From NCBI RefSeq assembly GCF_009928415.1, contig NZ_JAABNN010000014.1, forward strand, positions 1 through 37,282: 37,282 bases of DNA, written 5' to 3'. Every line of letters begins with the position of its first letter. The stretch's first letter is position 1. The notes beneath the pieces were generated by a model that was not told the DNA's origin, did not search any database, and saw only the letters and a program-made list of their open reading frames with translations. The DNA comes from Bacillus sp. USDA818B3_A. GTDB taxonomy: Bacteria > Bacillota > Bacilli > Bacillales > Cytobacillaceae. Below are positions 25,751 to 34,984 of this stretch, one piece after another. A program made the position numbers and the translations under genes.

Positions 25751-26920
25751 TTATTTAGAAAGTTGCTTTGTAGGAGTATACATGTAGTTTCTTAACATAA
25801 TAAATGCCAAACTTAATACCAACGATAATAATCCCACTAATACGACGTATGGCGTACCTAAATCTGAAATAAATAATCCACCTACAGCTGTACCAATTGT
25901 TGTTCCTAAGTTAACGGCTGATAAAAATAATCCATTAGCGAAATCAGGAGCATCTGGAGCTGCAGACGTAATCCAATATTGATTAATATTAGTTCCTATA
26001 CCAGCCAATATTCCCCAAATTAAAGTAATGATTGCCATAGGTAAAGTAAATTGTCCAAATAAGAATAAAAGGATGTAAACGGCTCCCAGTGCAAAAGGAA
26101 AAGATACTACAGATTTGATGGCATCTTTAGTAAGTAACTTCCCTGCCACAATGTTTCCAATAATATTTGCCCCCCCGAATATGACTAACATTAAACTAAT
26201 TGATTTCCCAGAGATATTCGTAACGGTTTTAAGATACTCAGCAAGATAACTATACACCCCAAATACTGCTGAATTTAGTAGAATTACAGCAACAATGGAA
26301 AGCCAAGTAATTGGTTTCTTTAATACCGATAATTGATCTCCGTAAGAAAGTCTTTCTTTAACAGGCATAGAAGGAAAAGATAATAATGTAGCAATAAATA
26401 CTATAGCGTTCACGATGGCAAAAAATGCCATTGATATTTGAAACGAAATTGTGCTAGCAAGAAAACTTGCGATTGGTACACCAAGTACCATACCCGCAGA
26501 TACTCCAATAAAAACTTTTGAAACAGCTTTTGGAGCTTCTTCCTTACGAACTGAATTAGCGGCCATTGTAAAAGCTGCTGAAAAATAGATTGGATGAAAA
26601 ATGGCTGGAATCACACGCGCAATTATTGCAATGGCAAAGTTAGATGTAAATATAGCTACAATGTTACCTAGAACGAAAATACCAAGTACAAATAACATTG
26701 CCTTCTTGCGATTTATCCCCGAAAATAATAACGGCATAGTTGGACCAGATATTGAAACAGTAAGTGCGAAGAGACTTACCAGCCACCCGGCCTTAGATAC
26801 ACTGATATGAAAATAATCGGCAATGTAGGGTAATATCCCTATAACCCCCATTTCAGTATTTATGATGCCGAAAGCCCCTATGGTTAATATAAATATGAGT
26901 AAATTATTTTGTTTTTTCAT
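25751..26920 (-). CDS. MFS exporter, DHA1 family (copy 2)
   Basis: A 389-residue transporter of exactly the same length as copy 1 at 22364-23533 and very similar throughout: TM1 NLLIFILTIGAFGIINTEMGVIGILPYIADYF, motif GPTMPLLFSGINRKKAM, and PDAPDFANGLFLSAVNLGTTIGTAVGGLFI. Twelve helices are expected. The ATG has GGAGG 6 nt upstream, where copy 1 uses TTG. It lies left of the hydrolase and intact LysR gene, as copy 1 lies left of the P460/DUF4405 genes and LysR relic. Probable efflux of a small toxic compound; substrate not known. Confidence 0.87.
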   Translation of the reverse strand: MKKQNNLLIFILTIGAFGIINTEMGVIGILPYIADYFHISVSKAGWLVSLFALTVSISGPTMPLLFSGINRKKAMLFVLGIFVLGNIVAIFTSNFAIAIIARVIPAIFHPIYFSAAFTMAANSVRKEEAPKAVSKVFIGVSAGMVLGVPIASFLASTISFQISMAFFAIVNAIVFIATLLSFPSMPVKERLSYGDQLSVLKKPITWLSIVAVILLNSAVFGVYSYLAEYLKTVTNISGKSISLMLVIFGGANIIGNIVAGKLLTKDAIKSVVSFPFALGAVYILLFLFGQFTLPMAIITLIWGILAGIGTNINQYWITSAAPDAPDFANGLFLSAVNLGTTIGTAVGGLFISDLGTPYVVLVGLLSLVLSLAFIMLRNYMYTPTKQLSK

Positions 26921-27162
26921 AAAATTCCTCCAATCCTCTTCCTTTAATCGACTCTTTCAATCCCTACATAATCTTATAGTGTTCCCGTTAACGGCTATTA
27001 AGATAAAAAACTCTACTTGTTGGAATATAATACATATTTTCTTGAATATTAGACATAATTAATAACTCCCTTTCTTATTAGTACTTAAAACCAATTCTTG
27101 TTGTATATGGCCAACATTGACTTCACTTAAATAAAGTTTGGAAGTCTATTCAGACAAAAAAG

Positions 27163-27194
27163 TGTGAATCCCGACAAGATTAGCGGGATTCACA
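27163..27194 (-). terminator. Terminator of the alpha/beta hydrolase gene
   Basis: TGTGAATCCCG (27163-27173) pairs perfectly with CGGGATTCACA (27184-27194). On the minus strand it is followed by TTTTTT. In the rest of 26921-27255 I see only the leader of MFS copy 2 and no gene. Confidence 0.88.
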
Positions 27195-27255
27195 TTGGGT
27201 TTCACTCAGAGTACCATTGGCATGCAAAGCTCTCTACTGTCTTCTAATACAAGTC

Positions 27256-28341
27256 TTATTTTTTCTTCAGATTTTCTTTGAAGAAGGACTCGAGCTTGTC
27301 AAAAGGGATTAAATTCACCCGGTCGTACAGATCCACATGACCTGCGCCAGGAACAATGTAAAGTTCCTTCGGTTCCGCCGCCAGTTTGTAGGCGTCTTCG
27401 CTGAATTCTCTGGAATGCGCGTTTTCACCCGTTATGAAAAGCATGGGACGAGGAGAAATCGTCTCTATGTCTGCGAACGGGTAAAAATTCATGAATTTGA
27501 CGTTACTAGTAAGCGTCGGGTGGGTCGTAACTTCAGGTGACGAGCCCTTGGTAGTGAATTCACCTCTTGGAGTGCGGTAGAAGTCATAAAACTCACGCTG
27601 GATGGGGTCAGTGTTTTCATTCAGTTCATGTACTGTCCCACCGGTGTATTTAGTTTTACCTCCTGTGAACTCCACATAGCGTTGCTCCGCTGCCTCTTCG
27701 AGAATTTTCTTTCTCTGCTCGAGAGTCTGTGAGTGTTTAAGTCCGTTACGGTTGGCGGCACCCATGTCGTACATACTGACTGTCGCAATGGCTTTCATGC
27801 GCGGGTCGATTTTGGCTGCGCTGATGGCAAAGCTCCCGCTGCCACAAATCCCGAGAACACCAATCTGATCCCTGTCAACAAACGGCCGGGTGCCTAGGAA
27901 ATCCACCCCAGCACTGAAATCCTCGGCATAGATATCCGGCGAAACAGCGTTGCGAGGCTGACCCTCACTCTCTCCCCAGAAAGACAAATCAAAGGACAAA
28001 GTAACGAATCCCTGTTCAGCCATTTTCTGGGCATACAAATTCGCACTTTGTTCTTTTACTGCGCCCATAGGATGCCCGACAATTATCGCGGGATTTTTGG
28101 TGTTCTTCTTCAAACCTTTGGGAATAAAAAGATTCCCTACAACATTCATGTTGTATTGATTTTTAAACTCAACCTTCTTCATGGTTACCTTATTGCTCTT
28201 GTAAAAGTTGTCTGCTCCATTGGACATGTCCGGCGTGTATGCAGCGTCAACGCCTGTCTTAGATGCAACAATGGTCGCAGATAAAAGCAAGACTAGTACT
28301 ACCACTGTGAGTACACGCGCCATAATAGATTTTTTTTGCAT
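27256..28341 (-). CDS. Secreted alpha/beta hydrolase (YcjY / dienelactone-hydrolase-like)
   Basis: A 361-residue hydrolase. The N-terminus KKSIMARVLTVVVLVLLLSATIVASKTGVDAAYTPD is a signal peptide or membrane anchor, unusual for this mostly cytosolic family. PAIIVGHPMGAVKEQSANLYAQKMAEQGFVTLSFDLSFWGESEG is the oxyanion-hole and beta-strand region. The nucleophile elbow GICGSG (about residue 165) places Cys at the nucleophile position as in dienelactone hydrolases. ITGENAHSREFSEDAY and VPGAGHVDLYDR carry the probable acid and catalytic His. ATG 28341 is chosen over GTG 28362; the AAGGGTG site lies 10 nt before it. Divergent from LysR, its probable regulator. Substrate unknown, perhaps an ester or lactone. 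Confidence 0.82.
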   Translation of the reverse strand: MQKKSIMARVLTVVVLVLLLSATIVASKTGVDAAYTPDMSNGADNFYKSNKVTMKKVEFKNQYNMNVVGNLFIPKGLKKNTKNPAIIVGHPMGAVKEQSANLYAQKMAEQGFVTLSFDLSFWGESEGQPRNAVSPDIYAEDFSAGVDFLGTRPFVDRDQIGVLGICGSGSFAISAAKIDPRMKAIATVSMYDMGAANRNGLKHSQTLEQRKKILEEAAEQRYVEFTGGKTKYTGGTVHELNENTDPIQREFYDFYRTPRGEFTTKGSSPEVTTHPTLTSNVKFMNFYPFADIETISPRPMLFITGENAHSREFSEDAYKLAAEPKELYIVPGAGHVDLYDRVNLIPFDKLESFFKENLKKK

Positions 28342-28459
28342 TTTAGAGTAACACCCTTTCACATTCGGATAATTAAAGGATTTTCTACTGTGGTATAAGC
28401 CATCATAGTAACTCCTTTGTATTTATTCTAGCGCACCCCCTTCATATAGCAATTACTTA

Positions 28460-28493
28460 TATCTTATATCAAGATATGCTTGATGGGCATATC
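28460..28493. promoter_or_regulatory. LysR-type operator in the hydrolase/LysR divergent region
   Basis: TATCTTATATCAAGATA (28460-28476) has 6-bp inverted arms. GATATGC (28473-28479) and GCATATC (28487-28493) form a perfect pair with a 7-bp spacer, fitting the T-N11-A form of LysR sites. The region is conserved at 25360-25410. Confidence 0.65.
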
Positions 28494-28534
28494 TGAAACG
28501 TATATACTAAACCATTATAAAGGAGGAGTGTTAT

Positions 28535-29437
28535 ATGGAACTTAGAGTTTTGCGATATTTTCTTACTGTTGCAAGAGAAGGAAGTATGACAGCTGCCGCT
28601 GAATTTTTGCATGTTACCCAGCCAACCTTATCAAGGCAATTAAAAGACCTGGAACAAGAGTTAGGAAAAAAATTATTTATTCGCAGCAGTCATAGTATCA
28701 TTCTTACAGATGAAGGAATGCTCCTTCGAAAAAGAGCAGAAGAAATCATCGATATGGTTGATAAGTTAGAGACAGAGTTTGGTTCCATGGAAGAAACAAT
28801 AAGTGGGGATATCTTCATAGGCGGCGGGGAAACAGACGCTATGCGTCAAATTGCAAGGGTAGTAAAAAATTTACAGTATCGTTATCCAAATATCAAGTAT
28901 CACCTCTACAGCGGAAACGAAGACGATGTGACGGAACGGCTTGATAAAGGATTGCTTGACTTTGGTATCTTGATTCAACCAGCTGATTTATCAAAATACA
29001 ATTATCTCAATCTCCCCGGTAAAGATGTTTGGGGCGTCGTTATGAGGAAAGACAGTCCTCTAGCTTTCAAAGATGCCATTCAGGCAGTGGATTTGTTAAA
29101 TGTTCCGCTGATCTGTTCACGACAAGCTATGAAACAGACATTTTCTAAAAATGAATTTGCGGATTGGTTTGGTGAAGATTTTGATAAATTAAACGTCGTG
29201 ACTACCTACAATCTCGCCTATAATGCTGCCATTATGGTTGATGAGGGCATTGGTTATGCCGTAACTCTTGATAAAATAGTGAATACGTCTAGTGATAGTA
29301 ACCTTGTGTTTAGACCGCTAGAGCCAAACCTTGAATCCGGCTTAAATATTGTTTGGAAAAAGCATCAGGTTTTTTCAGCAGCTGCAGAGATGTTTCTAAA
29401 AGAAATTCAGGAGAAATTCTCAAACTCTTTGAATTGA
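28535..29437 (+). CDS. LysR-family transcriptional regulator
   Basis: A 300-residue full-length LysR protein. The N-terminal winged helix-turn-helix is MELRVLRYFLTVAREGSMTAAAEFLHVTQPTLSRQLKDLEQELG (residues 1-44), followed by the linker helix and a two-lobed periplasmic-binding-like sensor domain (from about residue 90, GDIFIGGGETDAMRQIARVV). GGAGG stands before the ATG. It is divergent from the secreted hydrolase and probably activates it in response to a small molecule. A decayed copy of its 5' end lies at 25443. Effector not known. Confidence 0.9.
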   Translation: MELRVLRYFLTVAREGSMTAAAEFLHVTQPTLSRQLKDLEQELGKKLFIRSSHSIILTDEGMLLRKRAEEIIDMVDKLETEFGSMEETISGDIFIGGGETDAMRQIARVVKNLQYRYPNIKYHLYSGNEDDVTERLDKGLLDFGILIQPADLSKYNYLNLPGKDVWGVVMRKDSPLAFKDAIQAVDLLNVPLICSRQAMKQTFSKNEFADWFGEDFDKLNVVTTYNLAYNAAIMVDEGIGYAVTLDKIVNTSSDSNLVFRPLEPNLESGLNIVWKKHQVFSAAAEMFLKEIQEKFSNSLN

Positions 29438-29578
29438 CGAAAGACTCCGGGGGATACCACGTTACAACAAAGATATGAAATGTTTTTAGACCGAAAAGCT
29501 CAAGTAGAAGCATAGATGGAAGTCATTGTATTTGGCAATTAATAAATGCTATAAATGGCAGTATCTTTTATGAATGCA

Positions 29579-29640
29579 AAAAAGAGCTAAAAATTCGCAG
29601 GTAGTGCATAAAAACTTGCATATTTTAGGCTCTTTATTTT
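29579..29640. terminator. Terminator downstream of LysR
   Basis: AAAGAGC on the left pairs with GCTCTTT at 29629-29635 with an extended AT-rich stem. A second strong hairpin, AAAAAGGAAAA / TTTTCCTTTTT (29681-29718), follows. The gap 29438-29842 otherwise holds nothing I can recognise. Confidence 0.7.
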
Positions 29641-29680
29641 TATACCTTATTGATGCAGATAGTGGTTTCGTCAGGCAATA

Positions 29681-29718
29681 AAAAAGGAAAACTCGCCAGT
29701 CTACGAATTTTCCTTTTT
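29681..29718. terminator. Second hairpin terminator between LysR and the CBO0543 gene
   Basis: Left arm 29681-29691 and right arm 29708-29718 are complementary over 11 bp, with T runs on both strands, so it could end the leftward CBO0543 transcript. Confidence 0.7.
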
Positions 29719-29842
29719 TATAGTTATCCCATTCCTAATTCAACTAAACCCTTTTACTTGAATAACGATAATGAAAAAGGACTGCCGAAACAGCTGTCTG
29801 ATTTTTCTTTTACTAAACCACCCAGTTCGAAAAAGAATTTTT

Positions 29843-30379
29843 CTATATTGGAGTAAGTTTTTTTATTATAAAATAAACTATTTGCGAGAGTACAAAAAAA
29901 CCAATAAATGAGTAAGTATGTGTCCAGTTATGTAAAGCAAACATCTCCATTTTTATAAATAAAGGCTCTATAATATAAGAGAAACATCCAGATAGTAAAA
30001 AGGAAAAAACCAAGTAGGTTTTATAAGTTTTTGTGTACTGATACATAAACATAAAAGAAATTGGAATTACTGTAATATCAGCAGGCAATAAAGGTGGTAC
30101 CGTCGGTAATAACTTATCTGGATACCCCCATAGGATCATGTCTCCGCCAATTACATCGGTTATCGAAGCGAAAGTTGACAAAATTAAGCCATAACTGAGG
30201 ATTTCAAAAGTTCTTTCCTTATCACGAAACTTAATCCATATAAGCCATGGTATTGTAGCTGAGACCAGCAGTAACCACCACTGCCAAGTAAATAGGTCAT
30301 CATGGAACCAGTGATTAATCGAAACATCCCTCAGAGTTTCTCTTACTTTTTTGACATCTTCAAAAGTTGGATATTTCAA
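29843..30379 (-). CDS. CBO0543-family membrane protein
   Basis: A protein of about 178 residues with five or so hydrophobic segments. The Trp-rich start WFHDDLFTWQWWLLLVSATIPWLIW, DVIGGDMILWGYPDKLLPTVPPLLPADITVIPISFMFMYQY and the His-containing NWTHTYSFIGFF match the CBO0543 family, a set of uncharacterised membrane proteins of Bacillus and Clostridium. TTG 30379 is chosen because GGAGTG lies 7 nt upstream; ATG 30394 would add five residues but has no site. No operon partner is seen. Function unknown. Confidence 0.72.
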   Translation of the reverse strand: MKYPTFEDVKKVRETLRDVSINHWFHDDLFTWQWWLLLVSATIPWLIWIKFRDKERTFEILSYGLILSTFASITDVIGGDMILWGYPDKLLPTVPPLLPADITVIPISFMFMYQYTKTYKTYLVFSFLLSGCFSYIIEPLFIKMEMFALHNWTHTYSFIGFFVLSQIVYFIIKKLTPI

Positions 30380-30550
30380 CCGTTTACACTCCATATATCA
30401 TAATTTATACTTTCATAATTTATCCATCAATTCTCCATTTATTCTTAAAGAGTCTGCATATAGAAGAACAGAGCTTAATTTATAAATATTCTTATTGAGC
30501 AAAACCGCCAAATTAGCTTAAGTGACTTTCCTTTACAAATTGTAAAGAAA

Positions 30551-30581
30551 AAGCCGATTATCCAATTAGGAAAATCGGCTT
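30551..30581 (-). terminator. Terminator of the MarR-ABC operon
   Basis: AAGCCGATT pairs with AATCGGCTT, with an inner TCC / GGA extension, and the minus strand runs into TTTTTCTTT. It lies just past the ABC stop at 30613. Confidence 0.85.
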
Positions 30582-30612
30582 CGTTAGATTTAAATTCGAC
30601 CTTCGTTTATAA

Positions 30613-32469
30613 TTATGATGCTTCTTCAAACTGACTGTTGTACAGCTCTGCATAGAACCCATTTTGATTCAAGAGTTCTTCATGGGTTCCTGTTTCAATG
30701 ATGTCGCCATCCTTCATGACCAGGATCATGTCAGCATTTTTGATGGTAGATAGCCTGTGGGCGATGACAAAGGATGTTTTTCCAACTGTCAATTTATCCA
30801 TTGCTTGTTGGATAAGCATTTCCGTCCGTGTATCGACTGAACTTGTGGCCTCATCCAAAATAAGTAATGGCGCAGTCTTCACCATCGCACGGGCAATGGT
30901 AATCAGCTGTTTCTGGCCTGCAGACAAACTTGCTTTATCATCAAGGATGGTATCGTATCCATTAGGCAAAGTTTTAATAAAGTGGTGCAGCCCGACAGCT
31001 TTACTGACTGACTCCAGCTCTTCCTCACTAACTCCCTTGCTGGAATAAACGATATTTTCACGGATGGTGCCTTCAAACAGCCAGGTATCCTGAAGGACCA
31101 TACAGAACAAATCATGAAGGTCTTCCCTGGTAAGCTTGCTGATTGGCATACCATCAATCAGGATTTCCCCGTCATTCACTTCATAGAAACGCATCAGCAG
31201 ATTGACAAGAGTTGTCTTGCCTGCACCAGTAGGACCGACAATTGCCACTTTTTGGCCTGCCTTGACGTTAACCGAGAAGTTTTTGATGACTGGCTTATTT
31301 TCGTCATAGCCAAAGCGTACATTTCTGAACTCTACATCACCTGTAACCGTTTCGAGTTTGTCTTTCTTTTCACTTTCATCTGCCAGTTCTTTTTCATTCA
31401 GAAATTCAAAGACACGCCCACTGGCCGCGGCTGTTGACTGCAACTGTGTGGCTCCCTGGGCAATCTGGGTGAGAGGCTGAGTGAAAAGGCGAATGTACAA
31501 CATAAATGAGACAATAACACCGAATGAGATATGGCCATTGACTGCAAGGGCCGCGCCGACAATACATACCACGACATAACCAAGGTTTCCGACAAACATC
31601 ATGAATGGCATCATCAGACCAGACAGGAATTGTGATTTCCAGGCGCTGTCATATAATCCTGTGTTGATCTCCTGGAAAGTTGCTTTTGCCAACTTTTCTC
31701 CATTATAAGCTTTGACCACATTGTGGCCTGAATAGGTCTCTTCGATATACCCGTTCAATTTACCCAGCTGTTTTTGCTGCCTTCCAAAGAAGACTTGTGA
31801 CTTGGAAATCAATAAGGACATCAATGCAAATCCAATAAATGTGGATAAGACCGCAGCAATCGCCATAATCCAATTCGTCCAAAACATCATAACCAACGAA
31901 CCAAGGAATAAGGTGATGGCTGATGTCAACCCGCTTAAACTCTGGTTCAGCGTTTGACCGACCATATCCACATCATTAGTAACACGGCTAAGAACATCAC
32001 CTGTACTTGTTGAGTCAAAGTATTTTAACGGCAAACGGTTCATTTTTCTTGAGAGATCTTTTCTCAAAGACTTGGAAATCCGCTGCGTGGCTGTCGCCAT
32101 GATAAATCCTTGGATATATTGAAACACGAACATTAATGCATAAAGGATGACAAGGATCGTTGCCACGTGGACAACGGAATCCATATCAATTTTTGTCATC
32201 ATTCCTTCGGTTATGGTATCGGTTATATCCCCAAGCATATCAGGGCCAATGATATTAAAGATAGACCCAGTCATCGATAGGACCAGGGCAATTATAATTG
32301 CCGGTACATACGCACGGGAGTAAGTGAATAACTGTTTAAAGCTTTTAGAAATGTTAGGGCCGTCCCCCTTTTTGGAGCCCCTTTGGCGTCCTTTCTTACG
32401 AGGCCCGTGAGACCCTTTGGTACGTTCTGCTTCTTGGTGATCCTGATTAGCAAACTCTTTATCAGCCAA
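30613..32469 (-). CDS. ABC exporter half-transporter, catalytic subunit (second gene)
   Basis: A 618-residue fused permease-ATPase with six helices and a C-terminal nucleotide-binding domain. A basic N-terminal extension (about 50 residues, rich in Lys and Gly) precedes TM1. The ATPase has Walker A GPTGAGKTT, signature LSAGQKQ (degenerate Gly to Ala), Walker B LLILDEATSSVD with catalytic Glu, and switch His in IAHRLST. With the partner encoded at 32462-34222 it should form a heterodimeric drug exporter (BmrCD/LmrCD-like) with one full site. Start TTG 32469 has GGAGG 9 nt upstream and overlaps the partner gene's stop by 8 bp, which suggests translational coupling. Confidence 0.9.
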   Translation of the reverse strand: MADKEFANQDHQEAERTKGSHGPRKKGRQRGSKKGDGPNISKSFKQLFTYSRAYVPAIIIALVLSMTGSIFNIIGPDMLGDITDTITEGMMTKIDMDSVVHVATILVILYALMFVFQYIQGFIMATATQRISKSLRKDLSRKMNRLPLKYFDSTSTGDVLSRVTNDVDMVGQTLNQSLSGLTSAITLFLGSLVMMFWTNWIMAIAAVLSTFIGFALMSLLISKSQVFFGRQQKQLGKLNGYIEETYSGHNVVKAYNGEKLAKATFQEINTGLYDSAWKSQFLSGLMMPFMMFVGNLGYVVVCIVGAALAVNGHISFGVIVSFMLYIRLFTQPLTQIAQGATQLQSTAAASGRVFEFLNEKELADESEKKDKLETVTGDVEFRNVRFGYDENKPVIKNFSVNVKAGQKVAIVGPTGAGKTTLVNLLMRFYEVNDGEILIDGMPISKLTREDLHDLFCMVLQDTWLFEGTIRENIVYSSKGVSEEELESVSKAVGLHHFIKTLPNGYDTILDDKASLSAGQKQLITIARAMVKTAPLLILDEATSSVDTRTEMLIQQAMDKLTVGKTSFVIAHRLSTIKNADMILVMKDGDIIETGTHEELLNQNGFYAELYNSQFEEAS

Positions 32470-34222
32470 CTTCAAGCTCCTCCTTTGACAATTGCGAGTA
32501 AGCAATCTCTTGATAAACACTACATGTTTTCATGAGCTCCTGGTGTGTACCGATACCTGCCACTTCGCCCTCATCAAGGACAACGATTCGGTCCGCATCA
32601 ATAATGGTTCCAATCCGCTGGGCAACAATTATAGAGGTAGCATCTTTAATCTCTTTTTTAAGACGTGAACGTAAGGTCCGGTCGGTCTTATAATCCAAAG
32701 CCGAAAAAGAATCATCGAACAGATAAATTTCAGGGTTTCTATAGATGGCACGGGCAATGGATAATCTCTGTTTCTGCCCGCCGGAAATATTCGTTCCGCC
32801 CTGGGCTATTTCAGCCTCATACTGTCCCTCCATCTTTTCCACAAACTCTTTACCTTGTGCGATTTCAACTGCTCTTTCCATTTCACTTACTGGTTTATCC
32901 TCTTCTACACCGAAAGCTACATTCGAGGCAACGCTGCCGCAAAACATAATCGCTTTTTGAGACACATATCCCAGCTTTTTTCTTAATGCTTCCAAAGAGG
33001 ATTCCCTCACATCGACCCCGTCAATGAGCACTTTGCCTTCTGATGCATCCATAAACCTTGGTATCAGGTTGAGGAGTGTGCTTTTACCGCTGCCTGTAGA
33101 ACCGATGATGGCAACTGTTTCACCATGATGGGCTTTAAAGCTTACATTTTTTAAGACATAGTCCTCTGCATCAGGATATTTAAAGCTTACGTTACAGAAT
33201 TCAACTTCGCCTGTGACAAGGGCTTTATCCGTTTTGGTTTCTTTTCCATCACCAATTTTGACTTTGGTATCGAGCACCTCATTAATCCTTTTTGCAGAAA
33301 CGGCTGCACGCGGCATCATGATAAACACCATCGACAGCATCATGAAGGACATAATGATTTGCATGGCGTAGGAGGAAAAGACCACCATGTCGGAAAAACG
33401 GGATAATCGGTCCACCATCGGGGCATTGTTAATTATGACGGCCCCAATCCAATAGATGGCAAGGTTCATCCCAGACATCATCAGTCCGATGGCTGGGAAC
33501 ATGATTGCCATTGTCCGTCCGGTGAAAAGATTTGTTTTAGTCAATTCATTATTCGCCTGTTCAAATTTTTCTTCCTGATACCCTTCCGCATTGTAGGCAC
33601 GGACGACCCGGGTGCCTGACAAGTTTTCTCTGGTTACACGGTTTAATTGATCAGTCAAGGTTTGAATGACTCTGAACTTTGGTAATGCCACCAAGACCAC
33701 GATGGCAATCAACACGCATAGGAAGGCAACCGCGATTCCTGTCGCAGCCGTCCACTCCCATGCCTTCCCTGTTATTTTCAAAATGGCCCACACGGCCATA
33801 ATCGGAGCACGGATTACAACCTGCAAGCCCATAATAATTAACGTCTGGACTTGCATAATATCATTTGTGGAACGTGTAATCAGGCTGGCAGTGGAAAAAC
33901 GGCTGATTTCCTCCATTGAGAAGGACAAGGTCTTATCAAACACCATGCCGCGTAACCGGACCGAAAAGCCAGCCGCCACTCTCGCTGCCAGGAATACAGT
34001 TACCATCGACGCAAGCATACTGCCAACAGCACATACTAGCATATAGCCGCCCTGGACGAGGACGTCACTAATCTTGCTTCCCTCTGTCTGCACAAGCTTG
34101 GTGATTTCCTCCATAAAATCGGGAATCTTTAAATCAAGCCATACTTGTGTCACGATGGAAACCAGGCTGCATAAAACCAACAGCCAATCCATCTTTTGAA
34201 AATATTTAAAGATTTTCAGCAT
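32462..34222 (-). CDS. ABC exporter half-transporter, degenerate-site subunit (first gene)
   Basis: A 586-residue fused permease-ATPase with six helices and the nucleotide-binding domain from about residue 350. Walker A is GSTGSGKST, the signature ISGGQKQRLSIARA is intact, but Walker B ends LFDDSFSALD with Asp for the catalytic Glu and the switch His is Gln (VAQRIGTI). This is the pattern of the non-catalytic half in heterodimeric exporters such as TM287/288 and BmrC. Its intact signature completes the active site with the partner's Glu. AGGAGG precedes the ATG. It follows the MarR gene by 54 bp in one operon. Drug or lipid export is likely. Confidence 0.9.
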   Translation of the reverse strand: MLKIFKYFQKMDWLLVLCSLVSIVTQVWLDLKIPDFMEEITKLVQTEGSKISDVLVQGGYMLVCAVGSMLASMVTVFLAARVAAGFSVRLRGMVFDKTLSFSMEEISRFSTASLITRSTNDIMQVQTLIIMGLQVVIRAPIMAVWAILKITGKAWEWTAATGIAVAFLCVLIAIVVLVALPKFRVIQTLTDQLNRVTRENLSGTRVVRAYNAEGYQEEKFEQANNELTKTNLFTGRTMAIMFPAIGLMMSGMNLAIYWIGAVIINNAPMVDRLSRFSDMVVFSSYAMQIIMSFMMLSMVFIMMPRAAVSAKRINEVLDTKVKIGDGKETKTDKALVTGEVEFCNVSFKYPDAEDYVLKNVSFKAHHGETVAIIGSTGSGKSTLLNLIPRFMDASEGKVLIDGVDVRESSLEALRKKLGYVSQKAIMFCGSVASNVAFGVEEDKPVSEMERAVEIAQGKEFVEKMEGQYEAEIAQGGTNISGGQKQRLSIARAIYRNPEIYLFDDSFSALDYKTDRTLRSRLKKEIKDATSIIVAQRIGTIIDADRIVVLDEGEVAGIGTHQELMKTCSVYQEIAYSQLSKEELEVG

Positions 34223-34276
34223 GAATGAATCCCTCCTCGGATTGTAAAAGTCTGGGTACTTACCTATTTCACTATC

Positions 34277-34759
34277 TTATCTGAAGGGCACATCGAGAGA
34301 TTCCAGCTGCCCAATACCATCTTTCTCCATTTTTTCTGTCACTGCCTTAATTAGCAAACTCATGCCCTGCTCAACGGTCTCCTGTTCATCTGTACTTAAC
34401 AGACTTAATGCATCTCTCACTGCCCGTTTCACTGGTTCATTTGTGTTTTCTTTTATCTTGTTGAGAACTTCCTCACTCACGGAGATAATCACTGACCGTT
34501 TATCTTTTGGATTTGGTGTTTTCAATAAAATTCCTCTTGCAGACAATCGTTCAACAATATCTGAAACAGTACTTTGGGTCATTTTAAGATTAGAAGTCAG
34601 TTCTTTTATAGTAATCTTCTTATTAACCAATACCTGTGCAATGACCCTTAATTGGGGAACAGTTAAACCGTGTTCCTCTGCATGTTTTTGAATACTTTTT
34701 ACTAAAAAGCGATGTAAAAAATCGATTGATTCTCGAATAAAATCGGCGCGATCTTCCAA
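34277..34759 (-). CDS. MarR-family regulator of the ABC exporter
   Basis: A 160-residue winged helix-turn-helix protein. HGLTVPQLRVIAQVLVNKKITIKELTSNLKMTQSTVSDIVERLSARGILLKTPNPKDKRSVIISVSEE covers the DNA-binding helices and the beta-wing with the conserved DKR(S). The flanking N- and C-terminal helices should form the dimer interface. The start is a TTG with AAGGAG 8 nt upstream. As the first gene of the operon with the two ABC subunits it most likely represses that operon and is released by a transported drug. Repeated CGATATATC sites lie upstream. Confidence 0.88.
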   Translation of the reverse strand: MEDRADFIRESIDFLHRFLVKSIQKHAEEHGLTVPQLRVIAQVLVNKKITIKELTSNLKMTQSTVSDIVERLSARGILLKTPNPKDKRSVIISVSEEVLNKIKENTNEPVKRAVRDALSLLSTDEQETVEQGMSLLIKAVTEKMEKDGIGQLESLDVPFR

Positions 34760-34790
34760 TGTATACTCTCCTTCCAGAAAACATCCTGTA

Positions 34791-34827
34791 CGATAAATCG
34801 TGTTCGATATATCCTATACGATATATC
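34791..34827. promoter_or_regulatory. Repeated CGAT-type sites upstream of MarR
   Basis: CGATAAATCG (34791-34800) is palindromic, and CGATATATC occurs at 34805-34813 and again at 34819-34827, 14 bp apart. They overlap where the MarR promoter should be, so they are candidate MarR operators. Confidence 0.5.
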
Positions 34828-34913
34828 TTACGATTCGATGCTGCTTATGTCAATGGATTCCATCATATAAAGAAATTAAAATTTGATTAATTATTTTCCT
34901 TTTTAAAAAGAAA

Positions 34914-34943
34914 AAGATGACTCACATTAGTTAGAGCCATCTT
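34914..34943 (-). terminator. Terminator of the PadR gene
   Basis: AAGATGACTC pairs with GAGCCATCTT apart from one mismatch. The minus strand continues into TTTTTCTTTTT. Confidence 0.8.
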
Positions 34944-34984
34944 GCAAAAAAAGTTTATTTTTTTATCGCATGCTTTTCTTCATT

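Noticed and set aside
29650..29856. Plus-strand frame of 68 codons downstream of LysR
   Set aside because: It spans a strong hairpin terminator and overlaps the 3' end of the CBO0543 gene; residues look like translated non-coding DNA.
34277..34759. MarR gene as the missing mhqR
   Set aside because: It is in an operon with ABC exporter genes, far from the mhq genes, and no TATCTCGAATTCGAGATA-type box lies in front of it.
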